A stretch of 8,689 nucleotides of DNA. Source: Desulfobacteraceae bacterium. Its GTDB lineage: Bacteria; Desulfobacterota; Desulfobacteria; Desulfobacterales; UBA11574. The stretch is from the NCBI GenBank assembly GCA_029857875.1, contig JAOUGB010000070.1, positions 1 through 8,689 on the forward strand, read 5' to 3'. How positions within the stretch are numbered: position 1 is the first letter of the stretch; each line of letters opens with the position of its first letter. The notes beneath the pieces are model-generated. The model saw only the letters and a list, made by a program, of their open reading frames with translations, was not told where the DNA came from and ran no database searches. This document shows, one piece after another, positions 6,820 to 8,689 of the stretch. The translations under genes were made by a program, and so were the position numbers.

Positions 6820-7976
6820 AAAACCTTTCCATATTGGGCTCAACAGGATCCATCGGCTGCAATACCCTTAAAATTGCAGAAATGTTTCCCGATCGGTTTG
6901 CTGTTAAGGCGCTTGCCGCAAAAAAAAATATTCCTTTACTGACCAGGCAGATTGAGCAATTTTGTCCGGAAATTGCCGTGGTTTTTGATGAAGCTACGGC
7001 CGTTGAACTAAAAGGCATGCTTCCGGCTGGAACCGGTGTTGACGTGTTATTTGGTGAAAATGGTTACAAAGCTGCGGCTGCCCATGAATCTGTGGACCTG
7101 GTTGTTGTAGCGGTGGTTGGAGCGGCAGGTTTGATGCCGACGCTTTCGGCCATAGCAGCGGGGAAAAACATTGCGCTGGCGAACAAGGAAACCCTTGTAA
7201 TGGCCGGTGATATTGTCATTGAGCAGGCAGAATTAAATAACATAACGATACTTCCCATAGATAGTGAACACAGCGCAATTTTTCAATGTATTGAAGGAAA
7301 TCGAAGAGAGGATATTGATAAGATCATCCTCACCGCTTCAGGCGGTCCGTTTTTAAACCTGCCGGAAAAGGAATTTTACAAAATTAAACCCAAAGATGCT
7401 TTAAATCATCCCAATTGGAATATGGGGAAAAAGATCAGCGTCGATTCGGCAACCTTGATGAACAAAGGGCTTGAGGCCATAGAGGCCAAATGTCTTTTCG
7501 ATGTTTCTCAGGAGATGATTGAAGTTGTGATCCATCCGCAAAGCGTGATTCACTCCATGGTCTCCTTTAAAGATGGAACGGTGATGGCCCAACTCGGGAT
7601 TCCTGATATGAAAGGGGCTATTGCATATGCAATGGCCTATCCTGAACGTCTGGCGTTGAGACAGCCGCCACCAGACTTTGTGAGTATCGGGAAACTTACC
7701 TTTGAAAAACCTGACATAAAAAAGTTCCCATGTCTTGCCCTGGCGTACGCCGCCTGTGAAACCGGAAAGACCCTTCCGGCTGTTTTAAATGCTGCAAACG
7801 AAGTGGCTGTAACGGCCTTTTTAGAGAACAGCATTTCCTTTATAAAAATACCTCAAATCATAGAAAAAACAATGGAAAATCATGTGGTTGTCGCCGATCC
7901 GACCTTAAGCGATATTCTTGAGGCTGACCAATGGGCCAGAAAACAGGCTGAAGATCTGATAAAAGCTTTGAAATAA
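6816..7976 (+). CDS. dxr: 1-deoxy-D-xylulose 5-phosphate reductoisomerase
   Basis: DXR converts DXP to 2-C-methyl-D-erythritol 4-phosphate using NADPH and a divalent metal. It is the second step of the MEP isoprenoid pathway and the target of fosmidomycin. The 386-residue length is normal (E. coli 398). The NADPH-binding GSTGSIG is at 8-14. Metal ligands are visible in PIDSEHSA (Asp149, Glu151) and MNKGLE (Glu220). TASGGPF, HPNWNMGKKISVDSATL and IHPQSVIHSMV complete the active site. Its ATG overlaps the cdsA stop by 4 nt, with no strong ribosome binding site of its own, which points to coupled translation. The product feeds isoprenoid precursors to UppS, encoded upstream, so the pairing makes metabolic sense. 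This implies the organism uses the MEP route. Confidence 0.98.
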   Translation: MKNLSILGSTGSIGCNTLKIAEMFPDRFAVKALAAKKNIPLLTRQIEQFCPEIAVVFDEATAVELKGMLPAGTGVDVLFGENGYKAAAAHESVDLVVVAVVGAAGLMPTLSAIAAGKNIALANKETLVMAGDIVIEQAELNNITILPIDSEHSAIFQCIEGNRREDIDKIILTASGGPFLNLPEKEFYKIKPKDALNHPNWNMGKKISVDSATLMNKGLEAIEAKCLFDVSQEMIEVVIHPQSVIHSMVSFKDGTVMAQLGIPDMKGAIAYAMAYPERLALRQPPPDFVSIGKLTFEKPDIKKFPCLALAYAACETGKTLPAVLNAANEVAVTAFLENSISFIKIPQIIEKTMENHVVVADPTLSDILEADQWARKQAEDLIKALK

Positions 7977-8011
7977 TATGAAATAAAGGGTGGGAAACCT
8001 GATTAACGAAC

Positions 8012-8039
8012 TTGACAATCCCTCAATTTAGGACTTAAT
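8012..8039 (+). promoter_or_regulatory. Sigma-70-type promoter candidate upstream of rseP
   Basis: A perfect TTGACA box at 8012-8017 is followed after 16 nt by CTTAAT (8034-8039, four of six consensus positions). TAATAA at 8036-8041 with an 18-nt spacer is an alternative. This lies 84 nt or less before the rseP ATG and would let rseP be expressed separately from cdsA-dxr. The tandem repeats begin about where the transcript would start. Judged by eye only. Confidence 0.4.
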
Positions 8040-8052
8040 AAGTTGTTTTTTA

Positions 8053-8088
8053 ATAGAGTATAGAATAGAGTATAGAATAGAGTATAGA
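8053..8088 (+). repeat. Three perfect tandem 12-bp repeats before rseP
   Basis: The unit ATAGAGTATAGA occurs three times in tandem without mismatch, at 8053-8064, 8065-8076 and 8077-8088. A degenerate continuation follows to about 8118: the AGAGTATAGAGAAA at the third copy's end is echoed by AGAGCATAGAGAAA around 8105-8118. The tract lies in the 5' untranslated region and ends just before the rseP start. Its purine-rich AGAG words resemble weak ribosome binding sites, and the last one (AGAGA, 8112-8116) is correctly placed for rseP. The unit is not found elsewhere in the window. Confidence 0.9.
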
Positions 8089-8122
8089 GAAAAGACTATA
8101 GATTAGAGCATAGAGAAACATT

Positions 8123-8689
8123 ATGAGCGTTAGTATATTTTCATTGATTATTGTTTTAGGTGTACTGATATTTTTTCATGAACTGGGACATTTCCTTGTG
8201 GCAAGGTTGTTGGGTGTCGGGGTGGAGAGATTTTCTCTGGGTTTTGGACCCAAATTGTTCGGAAAAAAGATCGGCATTACGGAATACCGGATTTCAGCCA
8301 TACCCCTTGGAGGATATGTAAAGATGGTGGGAGAGTCGCCGGACAGCGAATTAGATCCTTCGGATATACCCATCTCCTTTACGCACAAACATGTCTTTAA
8401 ACGGATTTTGATCGTTGCGGCCGGTCCCCTTTTTAATATTTTGCTGGCGCTGATCATATTTTTCGGCATTTTTCAAATTTCCGGCCTTTTAATATTAAAA
8501 CCCGGCATCGGAGATGTAAATGAAGGCACGCCTGCCTACATGGCAGGATTGAAAAAGGATGATCTCGTCGTATCTATCGATGGCGTTGACATTTCAAGCT
8601 GGGAAGATATGGCCAATGCGATTATGGCAAGCAAAGGCAAGACGCTCGCGATATCCGTGCTTCGCGGTGATACGATTCTTACCAAAAAC
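8123..8689 (+). CDS. rseP: RIP metalloprotease RseP (site-2 protease), 5' part
   Basis: This is the N-terminal 189 codons of a site-2 family intramembrane zinc protease, cut by the window end. In E. coli, RseP cleaves the anti-sigma factor RseA in the membrane and clears signal-peptide remnants. The first membrane segment carries the zinc-binding HELGH at 19-23. Next come the PLGGYVKMVGE block (61-71), which matches the membrane-reentrant beta-loop, and the AGPLFNILLA segment (100-109) at the second membrane helix. A PDZ domain starts at about 128, including GTPAYMAGLKKDDLVVSIDG. The ATG at 8123 is preceded by AGAGA at 8112-8116 and gives the expected short N-terminus. The missing part should hold the rest of the PDZ domain and the third zinc ligand in an NxxPxPxLDG-type motif. 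Following cdsA-dxr is the usual location. Confidence 0.96.
   Translation, partial: MSVSIFSLIIVLGVLIFFHELGHFLVARLLGVGVERFSLGFGPKLFGKKIGITEYRISAIPLGGYVKMVGESPDSELDPSDIPISFTHKHVFKRILIVAAGPLFNILLALIIFFGIFQISGLLILKPGIGDVNEGTPAYMAGLKKDDLVVSIDGVDISSWEDMANAIMASKGKTLAISVLRGDTILTKN

Noticed and set aside
8033..8050. Possible terminator ACTT-AAT-AAGT followed by a T-run after dxr
   Set aside because: The stem has about four AT-rich pairs, and it overlaps the rseP promoter candidate; stability is too low to support termination.
1..8689. A previously undescribed biological system such as a defence island, mobile element or toxin-antitoxin pair
   Set aside because: Every substantial reading frame on the + strand is a recognised housekeeping gene in a familiar order, and the minus strand shows only shadow frames.

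Overview
This window looks like ordinary chromosomal core sequence from an AT-leaning Gram-negative bacterium. The best guess is a Desulfobacterota lineage close to Desulfobacterales. That guess rests on gene order (uppS-cdsA-dxr-rseP after rpsB-tsf-pyrH-frr), a short EF-Ts, a long charged tail on ribosomal protein S2, and the general look of the proteins; no database search was possible. All ten recognisable genes lie on the + strand. No tRNA, rRNA, insertion sequence, CRISPR array, phage gene or defence gene was seen.

Region 1 (13-1975) is a release-factor pair. prfA (RF1) and prmC, the methyltransferase that modifies the GGQ glutamine of release factors, overlap by 26 nt. Region 2 (1976-2130) is a 155-nt gap. 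It has no gene but can fold into a strong, nested hairpin just before rpsB, a candidate leader for the next operon. Region 3 (2131-5681) is the tightly packed cluster rpsB-tsf-pyrH-frr-uppS: ribosomal protein S2, EF-Ts, UMP kinase, ribosome recycling factor and undecaprenyl diphosphate synthase. Gaps are 2 to 11 nt, or the genes overlap. Both pyrH and (probably) uppS start at TTG.

Region 4 (5682-6006) is the longest non-coding stretch, about 325 nt. It holds an imperfect inverted-repeat element of about 123 bp built from AAGTG/CTAAAG words, then a weak promoter candidate. Region 5 (6007-7976) is cdsA (CDP-diacylglycerol synthase) and dxr (DXP reductoisomerase), joined by a 4-nt ATGA overlap. 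Region 6 (7977-8122) holds a promoter candidate with a perfect TTGACA box and three perfect tandem 12-bp repeats. Region 7 (8123 to the window end) is the first 189 codons of rseP, a site-2 protease, cut by the window edge.

The genes join translation (RF1, PrmC, S2, EF-Ts, RRF) to envelope building: UMP for UDP-sugars, isoprenoid precursors through DXR, their conversion to the undecaprenyl carrier by UppS, phospholipid precursors through CdsA, and envelope-stress proteolysis through RseP. I found no convincing new biological system. The items most worth a second look are the three intergenic regions.
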